Positions 9,701 through 18,021 of a stretch of 64,000 nucleotides of DNA are shown here, in pieces. A program made the position numbers and the translations under genes. Positions within the stretch are counted from its first letter, which is position 1, and each line of letters begins with the position of its first letter. Origin of the DNA: UBA6244 sp965140775 (GTDB taxonomy: Bacteria > Bacteroidota > Bacteroidia > Bacteroidales > F082); contig OZ223471.1 of the NCBI GenBank assembly GCA_965140775.1, positions 2,728,001 through 2,792,000 of the forward strand, read 5' to 3'. The notes beneath the pieces were generated by a model. That model saw only the letters and a program-made list of their open reading frames with translations. It was not told the DNA's origin and made no database searches.

Positions 9701-9997
9701 GCCGAAGACATGCACCTGACCAAATTTGAGTACGCCTTCTATTCGGCTGTGGCCAGCAACGACAGCGCCAAAGAGCTCATGAAAAAGGACAAACTCCGGG
9801 AGCTGGCAGTCATCCTCACCGAGCGTGTAAAGCAAAACACCTCCATCGACTGGACAATCAAAGAAAACGTCAGAGCCAAACTACGCGTAATCGTCAAACG
9901 TACCCTTCGCCAATACGGTTACCCACCCGACATGCAGAAATTAGCCACGGATATGGTGTTGAAGCAGGCCGAGAGGATTGCGGAGGAGTTGGGGTGA
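6779..9997 (+). CDS. hsdR: Type I restriction endonuclease subunit HsdR
   Basis: This is the ATP-dependent DNA translocase and nuclease of the type I complex. With the start at 6779 it has 1072 residues, normal for the family. The nuclease core is PDILIFVNGIPLVIMELKNA (about 142-161), with the D and ExK residues intact. The helicase motor has Walker A (TQGSGKS, about 335), a DEAH box (ADEAHRTQYG, about 437) and TGTPIE (about 486). The remaining C-terminal 350 residues are the helical region that contacts HsdM. An in-frame ATG at 6755 lies inside higA; MPKITENTIELL at 6779 is the more natural N-terminus. All catalytic residues I checked are present, so the system appears active. Confidence 0.96.
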   Translation: MPKITENTIELLTIERLETLGYEYLYAPNIAPDGDKPERDSYEQVLLLNRLKKAVARINPFIPGEVQQEAIKEIQRIASPELLANNETFHRLLTEGIPVSKREKGDDRGDRVWLIDFNHPENNDFVVANQFTIVENGHSKRPDILIFVNGIPLVIMELKNAANEKTTINAAFRQIETYKFIIPALFTYNGFIVISDGLEARAGSLSADKSRFMAWKSADGKDEASPLVSQLETLIQGMLNKETLIDIIRHFIVFEKHRKEDSITKITTISTVKKLAAYHQYYAVNRAVESTLRASGYLPKKKKLSLWAESPESYGLPGVKKQPAGDRKGGVVWHTQGSGKSLSMVFFTGKIVLALDNPTIVVITDRNDLDDQLFDTFAASRQLLRQQPVQANDRNQIKELLKVASGGVVFTTIQKFQPDEGNVYELLSDRKNIVVIADEAHRTQYGFKAKTIDDKDLHGNVIGKKTVYGFAKYMRDALPNATYLGFTGTPIEHTDVNTPAVFGNYVDVYDIAQAVEDGATVRIFYESRLAKVNLSEEGKKLVEELDEELNKEDLTDAQKAKAKWTQLEALIGSEKRIQTVAKDIITHFEQRQEVFEGKGIIVAMSRRIAVELYEEIIRLKPDWHSDEINKGAIKVVMTAASSDGPKIAKFHTTKQQRREFADRMKDPKDEMKLVIVRDMWLTGFDVPCLHTMYIDKPMKGHNLMQAIARVNRVYKDKPGGLIVDYLGIASDLKKALSFYSDSGGKGDPALAQEQAVQLMLEKLEIVSNMYHGFPYEVYFEADTSHKLSLILGAEDHILGLEDGKKRYINEVTALSQAFAIAIPHETAMDVKEEVSFFQAVKARLAKFDRTGGGKTDEEIETTIKQVIDKALVTEQVVDVFDAAGLKKPDISILSDEFLQEIRGMEHKNISIEVLKKLLADEIRYRGRTNIMKEKSLSEMLENAIRNYHTKILTAAEVIEELISLSKKIKDMDHEAEDMHLTKFEYAFYSAVASNDSAKELMKKDKLRELAVILTERVKQNTSIDWTIKENVRAKLRVIVKRTLRQYGYPPDMQKLATDMVLKQAERIAEELG

Positions 9998-10071
9998 AGC
10001 ACATAACTTCTCCACTTACATGTTTAACTTATTGGCACGCAGCAAGAAGCAAGGAACCATATTACAAGCAC

Positions 10072-11577
10072 CTAATTTCCAACCACTATTTTCCCTGTTA
10101 GACTACTGTCACCATTCAAAGCAACATAAACGTACAACCCCGGTTTTACATCGGAGCAATCCCAAACTGCACTTCCTTCTGTTAGAACCATTTCTGTTAT
10201 TTTCTGACCTGAAAGATTATAGAGTTGAACAACCCCGTTTTGATTTTGGAAGGGCAATACATTTGGTAAACTAAAAGAAACCTGAGTTGAGGCGGGATTG
10301 GGATACACTACCAATGCGCTGGATTGGATTTCGGGAATGGCGTTGGGGATGAAGGGAGACCAGAAATAATCGATTCGGGTGGCTTGGTGCATACCCAGAA
10401 ATCCAAACCCGTAAGTAGCACTTTCTACTACATTCATACGGCTATCAAACTTATTCACAGATAATTCATCGGGTTGCCATTGTTGCTCACCACTATTCCA
10501 CAGATCAAACCGGAGCGTATCAACCAAATCATCTGCGATATAGGAAGTGTATTCGCGGTCTCTAAAAACCCATGACTCCGAAAAAATATCCCATACTTCA
10601 CAAATTGTAGTTGTGCTTCCTTCAAGATAGTCAGTGTGGCAGTTTTCCACATTTTTCAGACCCTGCATAGTTGAATTGAATGCCAACATAAGGGTATTGG
10701 TTATCCTACACTGATCGTCATAAGTGTAAATAAGTTGAAAGGATTCATACCAACTATTATTCTCTGTACTCCAATATTTAATTGTTATCGTATCCTGTAG
10801 TCCCTGATTATTATAAGTATAGATACCCAATCGTAAATTCTTCCAGTTGTTACTTATTGTATCATATGTGTATGATATATAGCCCACCGACAGGTTGTTT
10901 TCAAAAAAGATTCGAGTTTTACTTATGGCTTCCCAACTACCAGCAGCCCATTCATAGGTTATTACCAACGTATCATTGCTTTGACCATCACAAAAAAGTG
11001 ATTGTTTTTCATCGGCCAGCCATGAATCGCTTTCCTGATCATAGGTATAGGTGAATAGCGTATCCAAGTGCCCGTTACTATTGTCGTACTCTTTTCGATA
11101 TCCATTTCTATAGGTCTGCCCAATGTCGGAGAATCCTTTAAAGGATTTTATTTTGAGTAACTCCGGACTTTCGTATTCCTCATATCCATCACTAATCCAG
11201 GTCGATTCAAAACTGTTCCATACATTGGTAACATGCTTTTTAACATGGACCCCGTCAAAATAGATGACAGAATCATATGTGCTGTTATCTGTATATATCA
11301 TAAGATATTGATTGGCCCAATCCAATGCGCTGAGGAGATTACCTTGCTCATTTCTGGAAAGTACTTTATAAGTCCGTTCATAATCTATGTCATCATGATG
11401 CAGTATGTCACGAAAATGCACACTACTATCCAGCACCCATAGCGTATCGAGATGGTAATTGTTTTGTCGGTTTATTGAAAGCATGGAATCGACCTTTCGA
11501 TCAAACCGTTGCCTTGTTTGGCTGTAAGAAGTGAGGGTAATTACAGCGAGGATGAAAAAGGTAAAAAAATGTTTCAT
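10072..11577 (-). CDS. T9SS-exported protein, tandem paralogue A
   Basis: The 501-residue protein has a signal peptide (MKHFFTFFILAVITLTSYSQ) and ends with a type A T9SS sorting domain starting near SSALVVYPNPASTQVSFSLP. It is therefore exported across the outer membrane and probably held on the surface. The middle is rich in Tyr, Trp, Asn and Ser and contains a loose repeat of 'W(x)n Y xYDxxGN' strands like those in secreted repeat proteins, but I recognise no enzyme domain. It is adjacent to a paralogue of the same length (11849-13354). The first 30-50 and last 95 residues are nearly identical between the two, while the centres have diverged. Function unknown. Confidence 0.8.
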   Translation of the reverse strand: MKHFFTFFILAVITLTSYSQTRQRFDRKVDSMLSINRQNNYHLDTLWVLDSSVHFRDILHHDDIDYERTYKVLSRNEQGNLLSALDWANQYLMIYTDNSTYDSVIYFDGVHVKKHVTNVWNSFESTWISDGYEEYESPELLKIKSFKGFSDIGQTYRNGYRKEYDNSNGHLDTLFTYTYDQESDSWLADEKQSLFCDGQSNDTLVITYEWAAGSWEAISKTRIFFENNLSVGYISYTYDTISNNWKNLRLGIYTYNNQGLQDTITIKYWSTENNSWYESFQLIYTYDDQCRITNTLMLAFNSTMQGLKNVENCHTDYLEGSTTTICEVWDIFSESWVFRDREYTSYIADDLVDTLRFDLWNSGEQQWQPDELSVNKFDSRMNVVESATYGFGFLGMHQATRIDYFWSPFIPNAIPEIQSSALVVYPNPASTQVSFSLPNVLPFQNQNGVVQLYNLSGQKITEMVLTEGSAVWDCSDVKPGLYVYVALNGDSSLTGKIVVGN

Positions 11578-11726
11578 AGATGTTGTGTTAGAAGGATGAT
11601 TAAACTAAAATGTTAAATATGAATGTACTGATATTTGGAATTCATTTTTCTTCTTTTCTGGTCTGTTTGGCAATTTGTGTTTTCTATCTCTGTACTATTG
11701 TTTTAAGGCATTTTTAGTTGTGTTGG

Positions 11727-11817
11727 CATCCTCGTTACCGCTGCGCTCAAACGAGGACGAGTGAGGGGGACTGCAAACGCGGACGAGATGAGGGGCTCAA
11801 ACGAGGACGAGTGAGGA
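11727..11817. repeat. Hairpin repeat, ACGAGGACGAGTGAGG type
   Basis: Between the two T9SS paralogues, TCCTCGTT (11729-11736) pairs with AACGAGGA (11750-11757). The motif ACGAGGACGAGTGAGG then recurs at 11751 and 11801, with a variant ACGCGGACGAGATGAGG between. The same hairpin is found at 13475-13503 upstream of the second paralogue, so it was either duplicated with the gene or is a dispersed family. It is not coding. Confidence 0.7.
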
Positions 11818-11848
11818 ATAAAAAACAAGGTAATAAATTAACTAACTC

Positions 11849-13354
11849 CTAATTTCCAACCACTATTTTCCCTGTTAGACTACTGTCACCATTCAAAGCA
11901 ACATAAACGTACAACCCCGGTTTTACATCGGAGCAATCCCAAACTGCACTTCCTTCTGTTAGAACTATTTCTGATATTTTCTGACCTGAAAGATTATAGA
12001 GCTGAACTATACCACTTTGATTTTGAGAGGGCAATACATTTGGTAAACTAAAAGAAACCTGTGTTGAGGCGGGATTGGGATACACTACCAATGCGCTGGA
12101 TTGGATTTCGGGAATGGCGTTGGGGATGAAGGGAGACCAATAAAAATCTATTTTGGTATTGAGTTGCCATTCACTATCCCACGATAAATAATACCAATCT
12201 TCACTTTCAATTAAGTTAATGTGTTCATCAAACTTATTCACCGTTCGGTTATTGGGTTGCCATATCTGAGAACTGAAATTCCACAAGTCAAATTGCAGGG
12301 TATCAATTATATCCTCAGCAATGTATGAAGTTGTATTTCTGGTCTGGTTTTGCCAGGGACCGTCCGGCATATGCCAATTCTGGTATATCTCCGTTTTGCA
12401 TCCGTCTGCAAATTCAAAAATTTCATTTTGATAATTCAAGAGCTGTTGCGAATTCTGATCGAAATGCATGACCAGGCGATTGGTTAAACGCTGTTCATCG
12501 TCGTAGGAAAAAACAAACTTAAAATTATCTTGCCAGATGTTTAGTTGGATATCCCAAACTTGAAAATATCCGGTATCAATATTACCATTATTGTCATAAG
12601 AATAAGTGTATAATACATAGTTTTGCCAGGTGCCATTGTCCGAATTATACAGCTCCCAAAACTGACGTGTTAAATGGTCAGCATTGAATTGGCGATGCAG
12701 TTTTGCACTGTCTTGCCAACTATCACCAGTCCATTTGTAGATCATTTGCAAGGTGTCACTATTCTGTCCTGCATAATCATAAGCAGTTTTAGCTCTGGGA
12801 TCCCACGAGTTCGTTTCCGGAATATAGGTTTCGTAAATCAGGGTATCCAATCTTCCATTATTATTTACATAACGCTCTCTGTGTCCATAAAAATAATCCT
12901 GATTACTGTTCGAGAAGCCTTTGTATGCCATCACCTTTGGAAGATCAGGAGCGTCGTACTCTTCGTATCTATTGTCGATCCAGGATTGTTCCACACTGTT
13001 CCATGCATTTACAAAGCGCTTTTTCACCTCTGTTCCATTGAAATACACTACGGAATCATACAAATTGTTATCTGTAAAATAAGGGTAATTTTCATCAGCC
13101 CAATCTAAGGAAGATATGGGATTTCCCAATTCGTTCCGGCTCAACACTTTGAAGGTTCGTTCGTACATTAAAGCATTGTTTACCAATTGGTAAGTCCTGC
13201 TGCTATCCAGCACCCACAAGGTATCGAGGTAGTTGTGGTTTTGCCGGTTTATGACGAGCATGGAATCGACCTTTCGATCAAACCGTTGCCTTGTTTGGCT
13301 GTAAGAAGTGAGGGTAATTACAGCGAGGATGAAAAAGGTAAAAAAATGTTTCAT
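11849..13354 (-). CDS. T9SS-exported protein, tandem paralogue B
   Basis: This is the second 501-residue copy of the secreted protein at 10072-11577. The signal peptide is identical, including the following RQRFDRKVDSML stretch, and the type A T9SS sorting domain differs by only a few residues. The interior contains Asp/Asn/Trp/Tyr-rich strands resembling copy A but with extensive substitutions. The 50 bp upstream of each start (ending in the complement of CATAGATGTTGTGTTAGAAG) are also the same, so promoters were duplicated with the genes. The pattern of conserved ends and divergent middle suggests either gene conversion at the ends or diversifying selection on the exposed region. Confidence 0.8.
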   Translation of the reverse strand: MKHFFTFFILAVITLTSYSQTRQRFDRKVDSMLVINRQNHNYLDTLWVLDSSRTYQLVNNALMYERTFKVLSRNELGNPISSLDWADENYPYFTDNNLYDSVVYFNGTEVKKRFVNAWNSVEQSWIDNRYEEYDAPDLPKVMAYKGFSNSNQDYFYGHRERYVNNNGRLDTLIYETYIPETNSWDPRAKTAYDYAGQNSDTLQMIYKWTGDSWQDSAKLHRQFNADHLTRQFWELYNSDNGTWQNYVLYTYSYDNNGNIDTGYFQVWDIQLNIWQDNFKFVFSYDDEQRLTNRLVMHFDQNSQQLLNYQNEIFEFADGCKTEIYQNWHMPDGPWQNQTRNTTSYIAEDIIDTLQFDLWNFSSQIWQPNNRTVNKFDEHINLIESEDWYYLSWDSEWQLNTKIDFYWSPFIPNAIPEIQSSALVVYPNPASTQVSFSLPNVLPSQNQSGIVQLYNLSGQKISEIVLTEGSAVWDCSDVKPGLYVYVALNGDSSLTGKIVVGN

Positions 13355-13474
13355 AGATGTTGTGTTAGAAGGATGATTAAACTAAAATGTTAAATATGAA
13401 TGAACTGATATTCGGAATTCATTTTCCTTTGTTTGCTGGTCTGTTGATTAGAGGCATTTTTGGTTGTGTTTGCA

Positions 13475-13513
13475 TCCTCGTTACCGCTTCGCTCAAACGA
13501 GGACGAGTGAGGG
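13475..13513. repeat. Second copy of the ACGAGGACGAG hairpin repeat
   Basis: TCCTCGTT (13475-13482) and AACGAGGA (13496-13503) are separated by 13 nt and followed by CGAGTGAGGG. The copy differs from that at 11729 by one loop base (CTTCG versus CTGCG). Confidence 0.7.
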
Positions 13514-13528
13514 TATAATATCGAATAG

Positions 13529-14248
13529 TTAGTGTTTTTTTAACACATACGGTTTAGTTTCTTTAATTACCTTTTGTTTAAGATTTTTTAAGCAAAATAT
13601 TTGTAGCGAAACTTCATTCTGACCTCCATCCCCCCCTATTCTATAAATTATATCCCCTTGTTGACAATAATCAATAATTAAATCCCTATACCTAATCCTT
13701 GAAATAGATTCATGTACCATGTATTTCTCTGAAAATGTACTAAGTATTTCACTCTCTCGACCCCTAACTTTAAGACTATTCATTGTGAGAATACAACAAG
13801 TATTTCTATCAGTGAAGAAATATAAAAGCTCTTTCAAATGTTCTCCTAAAGGATTTATTAACGATAATATTATTGTATAGTCATCATCGAAAGAAATTTC
13901 TTCTTTTACATAGCTTTCATTTCTATACTCTTTGGGTATAATACCTTTGTAACTTCTTATTCGATTTTTTATCTGCTTCTTGTGCTCTGATTTAATTAGT
14001 AAGAATTCATCCTGTTTATTACTAAAATAGTCATAAAGAAACTGGTTGTAAAAATCGAATAAATTCTTGGAACTATCATTAATCTGCATACCTCTCGAAA
14101 ACACGACCTCAATACAGCACAATTGCTTCAAAACTTGCTTCGCCTTATCATCAATTTTATCCTCTGGGTAATAATCATTGCCTTTCCAAAACAATCCTAA
14201 TGTACCAGAATTAAAAATTTCATTAATCTCTCTAATTTCCATTTCCAT
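13529..14248 (-). CDS. Putative immunity protein for the Rhs tip
   Basis: The 239-residue protein has no signal peptide or membrane segment and is not a family I recognise. Its start overlaps the last 17 bp of the rhs fragment upstream on the same strand, the usual place for the gene that neutralises a polymorphic toxin tip. It is AT-rich and rich in Lys, Ile and acidic residues compared with chromosomal neighbours, as recently transferred immunity genes often are. The assignment as immunity protein rests on position only. It could also be an unrelated cargo gene. Confidence 0.5.
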   Translation of the reverse strand: MEMEIREINEIFNSGTLGLFWKGNDYYPEDKIDDKAKQVLKQLCCIEVVFSRGMQINDSSKNLFDFYNQFLYDYFSNKQDEFLLIKSEHKKQIKNRIRSYKGIIPKEYRNESYVKEEISFDDDYTIILSLINPLGEHLKELLYFFTDRNTCCILTMNSLKVRGRESEILSTFSEKYMVHESISRIRYRDLIIDYCQQGDIIYRIGGDGGQNEVSLQIFCLKNLKQKVIKETKPYVLKKH

Positions 14249-15872
14249 AGTAGTGATGCTTTTCTAATTTTTGCCCTGAGTTCCCAGAGTTATAATGAGT
14301 TCCTTGTGACCCCCCATCTTTATATTGGACAGCTTTGTCTTGTCTAATAGATTTCTTTTGTCCTTGGCTATTCGTATACTCAAATTGCTTAACATTCTTT
14401 TTGGGATCAAGCCCCATTTCTGCACCCTCTGGAGTATTTGCCTTAATAGTTTTATCTGGTTGTTGGCTTTGTGGGATTCCCTCTATTTGTTTCGCCTTAT
14501 TTAAAGCCTGATTGCCATTATCGCTTTCTGTATCTCCCTCGTTTAGACGCCCTTTGCCACTAGCCAAATTACCTACCCCAGAACCCATCATAATAGTTCC
14601 ATGTAATTTAAGTGCTTCACCCTCAACAACTGCTGCACCACCAGCAATAACTCCCACAGTAGACGTTCCACTAGTTGGGCCCTCAGCTAATAGACTTACC
14701 GCTACTGTTGCTGTACCTCCTGATTCCAAACTTTGTCCTCCAATAAATTCCATTGCTCCAATAGCAATGCTTGCTGCATCTCCTTTGTCCTGTCCACTAT
14801 TGAAATCTTTTGCATCAGTAACATACTTTGCTGCCCGAGTACGGACATTAGTAAATCCACCAGTAGCATTGTCAACAACCGCTGCACTAAATCCTAAAAC
14901 AACATCCCAACCATCATTGCCATCAGGATCAATTCGACGAATTGGATTATTTCCAACATACAAGTATGGTCCATATGCAAAATAACTCTCCGCATTGGGG
15001 TCAACAACATGCCACCTCCCCAACTGCGGATCATAGTTCCTCGTACCATAGTGATACCACATCAGCCCAAAATCATCCTGCAGCTCTTTACCGTTGTATT
15101 TGTATTTATTTTCACTGGTGGTGTTATCCATGTAAGTGAGTGCTTCGCCCAGGCTCATACCAAACGGGTAATAGCTATTGTCTTGCAGGAGGGTGCCTTT
15201 TTGGTTGAAGGAAACACGGGTGTTGCCCAGGTGATCGCGGAGGAAGTATTCATAATCGAAGTTACCTTCATCATTGCGCAGGGCACGACCTTCGGGGGTG
15301 AAAATAAAAGCACTTGCCTCGCCGGGGTATACTATGCTGCCTAAGTAGTCGGTTGGTGCGCTTCGGGCACCACCGCCTGCAATGGACTTTTGAAGCTTGA
15401 CACCATCGGCGGTGTACAAGAAATCAACACTATTGAATGAGGCATAGGTGCCAATGCTGATATGCTGTGGCAGGTTGAGATGGTTATAGTTAATATCAAA
15501 AATCTTTTTGTTCAAATCCTGGATCAAGTTACCATTTTGGTCGTAAAAATACTCATTTGTGGTGAGAAATGAACCGTTGTCGGTAAATCCGTTGTTTTGG
15601 TGGTTACCATCGCCATTGTCCATATCATTTACGTATTTAAGCTGATTTCCTGTGTAGTCATAGGTTGGGTTATCAATAAGGTTATAGGTATTTGATCCAC
15701 CCAGCTCACCTGTCCGTTCCAAAGTCTTAATGTTTCCATTCTTGTCATAGGAATAATGCGTATTGTATTTTCCGGCATCGGCAAAGGTGGCAGTGAGCAA
15801 ACGGTTGGCATTGTCGTAACTAAAACTGTATTGCTTTAGTATGGCGTTATTACCCTTCATATGGTGTAACAT
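14232..15872 (-). CDS. Orphan Rhs core and C-terminal toxin tip (5'-truncated rhs)
   Basis: The 546 residues start inside an Rhs/YD-repeat region (YSFSYDNANRLLTATF, then YSYDKNGNIKTLERTG). They proceed to the Rhs core hallmark: DHLGNTRVSF, then YYPFGMSLGE, YKYNGKELQDDFGLMWYHYG and RNYDPQLGRWHVVDP. Full Rhs proteins exceed 1500 residues and have an N-terminal secretion region; here a TAA lies two codons before the first ATG, so this is a displaced tip. After the core comes a Gly/Ala-rich linker and a C-terminal domain of about 80 residues, with clustered polar residues and GTHYNSG and KHHYYG motifs. Those His motifs suggest a nuclease-type toxin, but I cannot name the family. Such tips can recombine onto an intact rhs gene elsewhere. 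Confidence 0.82.
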   Translation of the reverse strand: MLHHMKGNNAILKQYSFSYDNANRLLTATFADAGKYNTHYSYDKNGNIKTLERTGELGGSNTYNLIDNPTYDYTGNQLKYVNDMDNGDGNHQNNGFTDNGSFLTTNEYFYDQNGNLIQDLNKKIFDINYNHLNLPQHISIGTYASFNSVDFLYTADGVKLQKSIAGGGARSAPTDYLGSIVYPGEASAFIFTPEGRALRNDEGNFDYEYFLRDHLGNTRVSFNQKGTLLQDNSYYPFGMSLGEALTYMDNTTSENKYKYNGKELQDDFGLMWYHYGTRNYDPQLGRWHVVDPNAESYFAYGPYLYVGNNPIRRIDPDGNDGWDVVLGFSAAVVDNATGGFTNVRTRAAKYVTDAKDFNSGQDKGDAASIAIGAMEFIGGQSLESGGTATVAVSLLAEGPTSGTSTVGVIAGGAAVVEGEALKLHGTIMMGSGVGNLASGKGRLNEGDTESDNGNQALNKAKQIEGIPQSQQPDKTIKANTPEGAEMGLDPKKNVKQFEYTNSQGQKKSIRQDKAVQYKDGGSQGTHYNSGNSGQKLEKHHYYGNGN

Positions 15873-16642
15873 AGCTGATTAAAAAAGGATTATGGTTAAT
15901 GATATTGTGCCATTTTTTCTCTCTTATCCAAAATTTACACCAAGGTTGGACATATACCTTATTCAAGAGATCAGCCCAATCATTTTGAGTAATAATGCCT
16001 GTTTTATCCACCTCTAATTGCTTAAAAAACTCCTCCCATACTGTCAAGAAGAACTCCAATTTTTCCCAAACTGGACTTTGAATATCAAGCACATATTCTT
16101 CATTATTGTATTGCTTTGAATAATTCAACACCCATTCTGCAAAAAAACATTTCCAATCCTGTTTGAAAGACGTATTTCGATGTTTTTGCTTATTCCCATC
16201 GGCTTTAATCTTAGCTCTAATTTCCTCCAATCCATTATTAAAGTGGTTAGAAATACTGCTCAGGTCATATTTAATTTCATCAATCTGGGCTGTGCAACAG
16301 CCATTGTACTGGCATTGATATCCAAGTGAGGAAAATTTGCCATTAACACATTAAAACCGTTCAAAGACTTATCGAAGGATTTTGTATCACCAATGAAACC
16401 AGGGTAAAACAGCTTTATCATATGATCCCATGGATTATATGGAATAGCAATTTATGATTCTCATGCATAGTTCTAATAACGTCTACTATCAAATTCATCC
16501 TTTTGGTTAAGTGCGGAGAATATGAAATCTCTCGAACAGAAACATTTGTTAAAACAAGCCTTTTATTCTCAAGTTTATCTTTCGAAATTTTTTCATTTGA
16601 AATTTGGTACCAAACCGATGTGTCACAAATAACCGTATCCAT
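15850..16642 (-). pseudogene. Frameshifted PIN-like domain gene
   Basis: Three frames on the minus strand read as one protein if two frameshifts are corrected. The start (16642) gives MDTVICDTSVWYQISNEKIS, whose DTSVWY fits the first acidic motif of PIN ribonucleases. Near 16,440 the frame shifts into PYNPWDHMIKLFYPGF (ATG at 16421) and on through NVLMANFPHLDINASTMAVAQ. Near 16,270 it shifts again into DEIKYDLSSISNHF and continues to 15850. The rebuilt product is about 260 residues. The 3' end overlaps the orphan rhs start, so a recombination junction may also have replaced its natural stop. No single intact frame covers the domain, so I treat it as broken. Sequencing error is an alternative. 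Confidence 0.6.
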
Positions 16643-16772
16643 TTATATCCAAATCATTCTTAACAATGTACACGCATAAAACTATATAATTCCACTTAAA
16701 TTGACAAATTTCAATATGAACATTCATACGATTCAAAATGCCAATCTTTATAATATACTATTATCTAGTTAT

Positions 16773-18008
16773 TTACATCAACAACTCGTTCATATCATCC
16801 ACCTTACTGTTCTCAAAGCTATCCAGATATATTTGAGTGGTTCCCTCATCAGAGTGTTTCATCGCTTCACTAATCAAAGTAGTGGAGGCTCCCCTACGTT
16901 TCATGGTAGTTGCCCATGTATGTCTGGCAACATAAGTAGTAAGTTGCTGCGGATTGGATACCTTAGCTTGCTTACCAAGTTCCTTTAGGTTTCCATTGAT
17001 ATAACGGGTAAACACCTTGACTCTCCTTTTCTTTTGCTCTTTTGTCTTGTCCTCTGGTTTAATTATGGGGAAAATATAGTCAGTGCCATATTCAAATTCT
17101 TTATAATAATCCAATATCGCCTGCACTGGTTTTAATATTTTTATACTATGCGGTTTCCCGTTTTTTGAAAGAATGTATTTGATTCTTCCATCATTTATAT
17201 TCGACCAAGTCAAAAAGGAAATATCAATCACATTAATTCCCATCGTATAAAAACTAAAGAAGAAAATATGCTTTGCATCCATAACAGCTCCATTTGCTGC
17301 TGGAAAATAATTCTTCAACTTTTCCAGGTCTTCGTCACTTAAAGACCGCTTAATTGTGTTGGTTTCCAAATCACTTATCGCAAATCCTTTGCTGTTGAAC
17401 TTAGATTTAAATGGATAATTCTCAGGAGTACAAATACTTTCAGAAATTGCTCGGTTATATAATGCTCTTAACGTTTGCATATAATTACTAATTCCATTTC
17501 CTGTGCATGTTTGACTTAAATGCTTTTCCCATCTGTTTAAAAAGGCAACATCGATATCCTCAAATTTTAATGACTTATTCTTTACAAATCTTGAAATGGC
17601 TTGTTTTGATTGTCTGTAGTTTTCTGCATTACCAATTTTGTCTTTAAAAGCAAGTTCTTCAATTACATGGTCGTAGTATTCTATGACTGACGTGTCTGAC
17701 GATTCGTTAAAGAATTTGCGTTTAAACAAATCGTGAGTAATAGGTTTACCAGATTGTTCAATTTTTTCAAGCAATTTACGAGCCTTAGTATAAAGATATT
17801 GTATTGTTTTGTTAACCTCCTCATAAGTAATCGGATCATAATTTTTTTTCACCCGGATTGAAGATTGAATCCAATCATCTTCAAAAAGCATGGTATCCCA
17901 AGCTGTAGTAAATTCGTTTACGGCTAATAGTTCCCTAAGCGAAATTGTTCTTTTACCATCACTATTGCTTCTTGTTGGATTTAACATTACATATACGGTT
18001 GCAGCCAT
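16773..18008 (-). CDS. Tyrosine recombinase (phage-type integrase)
   Basis: The protein (411 residues) has the layout of Bacteroidota element integrases: an N-terminal arm-binding region (about 1-100), a SAM-like core-binding domain (about 110-210) and a C-terminal catalytic domain (about 220-400). The catalytic C-terminus reads VARHTWATTMKRRG, then KHSDEGTTQIYLDSF, giving the Arg, the His and the nucleophile Tyr. The first catalytic Arg, expected in the GMxFxD helix, is not evident: the segment reads YTMGINVIDISFL. This variation occurs in this group. The gene is 160 bp from the tRNA-Pro fragment and transcribed away from it, with three direct repeats between, as expected for the integrase of an integrated island. 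Confidence 0.92.
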   Translation of the reverse strand: MAATVYVMLNPTRSNSDGKRTISLRELLAVNEFTTAWDTMLFEDDWIQSSIRVKKNYDPITYEEVNKTIQYLYTKARKLLEKIEQSGKPITHDLFKRKFFNESSDTSVIEYYDHVIEELAFKDKIGNAENYRQSKQAISRFVKNKSLKFEDIDVAFLNRWEKHLSQTCTGNGISNYMQTLRALYNRAISESICTPENYPFKSKFNSKGFAISDLETNTIKRSLSDEDLEKLKNYFPAANGAVMDAKHIFFFSFYTMGINVIDISFLTWSNINDGRIKYILSKNGKPHSIKILKPVQAILDYYKEFEYGTDYIFPIIKPEDKTKEQKKRRVKVFTRYINGNLKELGKQAKVSNPQQLTTYVARHTWATTMKRRGASTTLISEAMKHSDEGTTQIYLDSFENSKVDDMNELLM

Positions 18009-18021
18009 TTTCGTTTACATT

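Noticed and set aside
9978..10274. 98-codon frame downstream of hsdR
   Set aside because: It overlaps the end of the secreted paralogue on the other strand and has no gene-like features.
14512..14985. 157-codon plus-strand frame rich in Pro, Ser and Val
   Set aside because: It is antisense to the Rhs tip's Gly/Ala-rich linker, which explains its composition.
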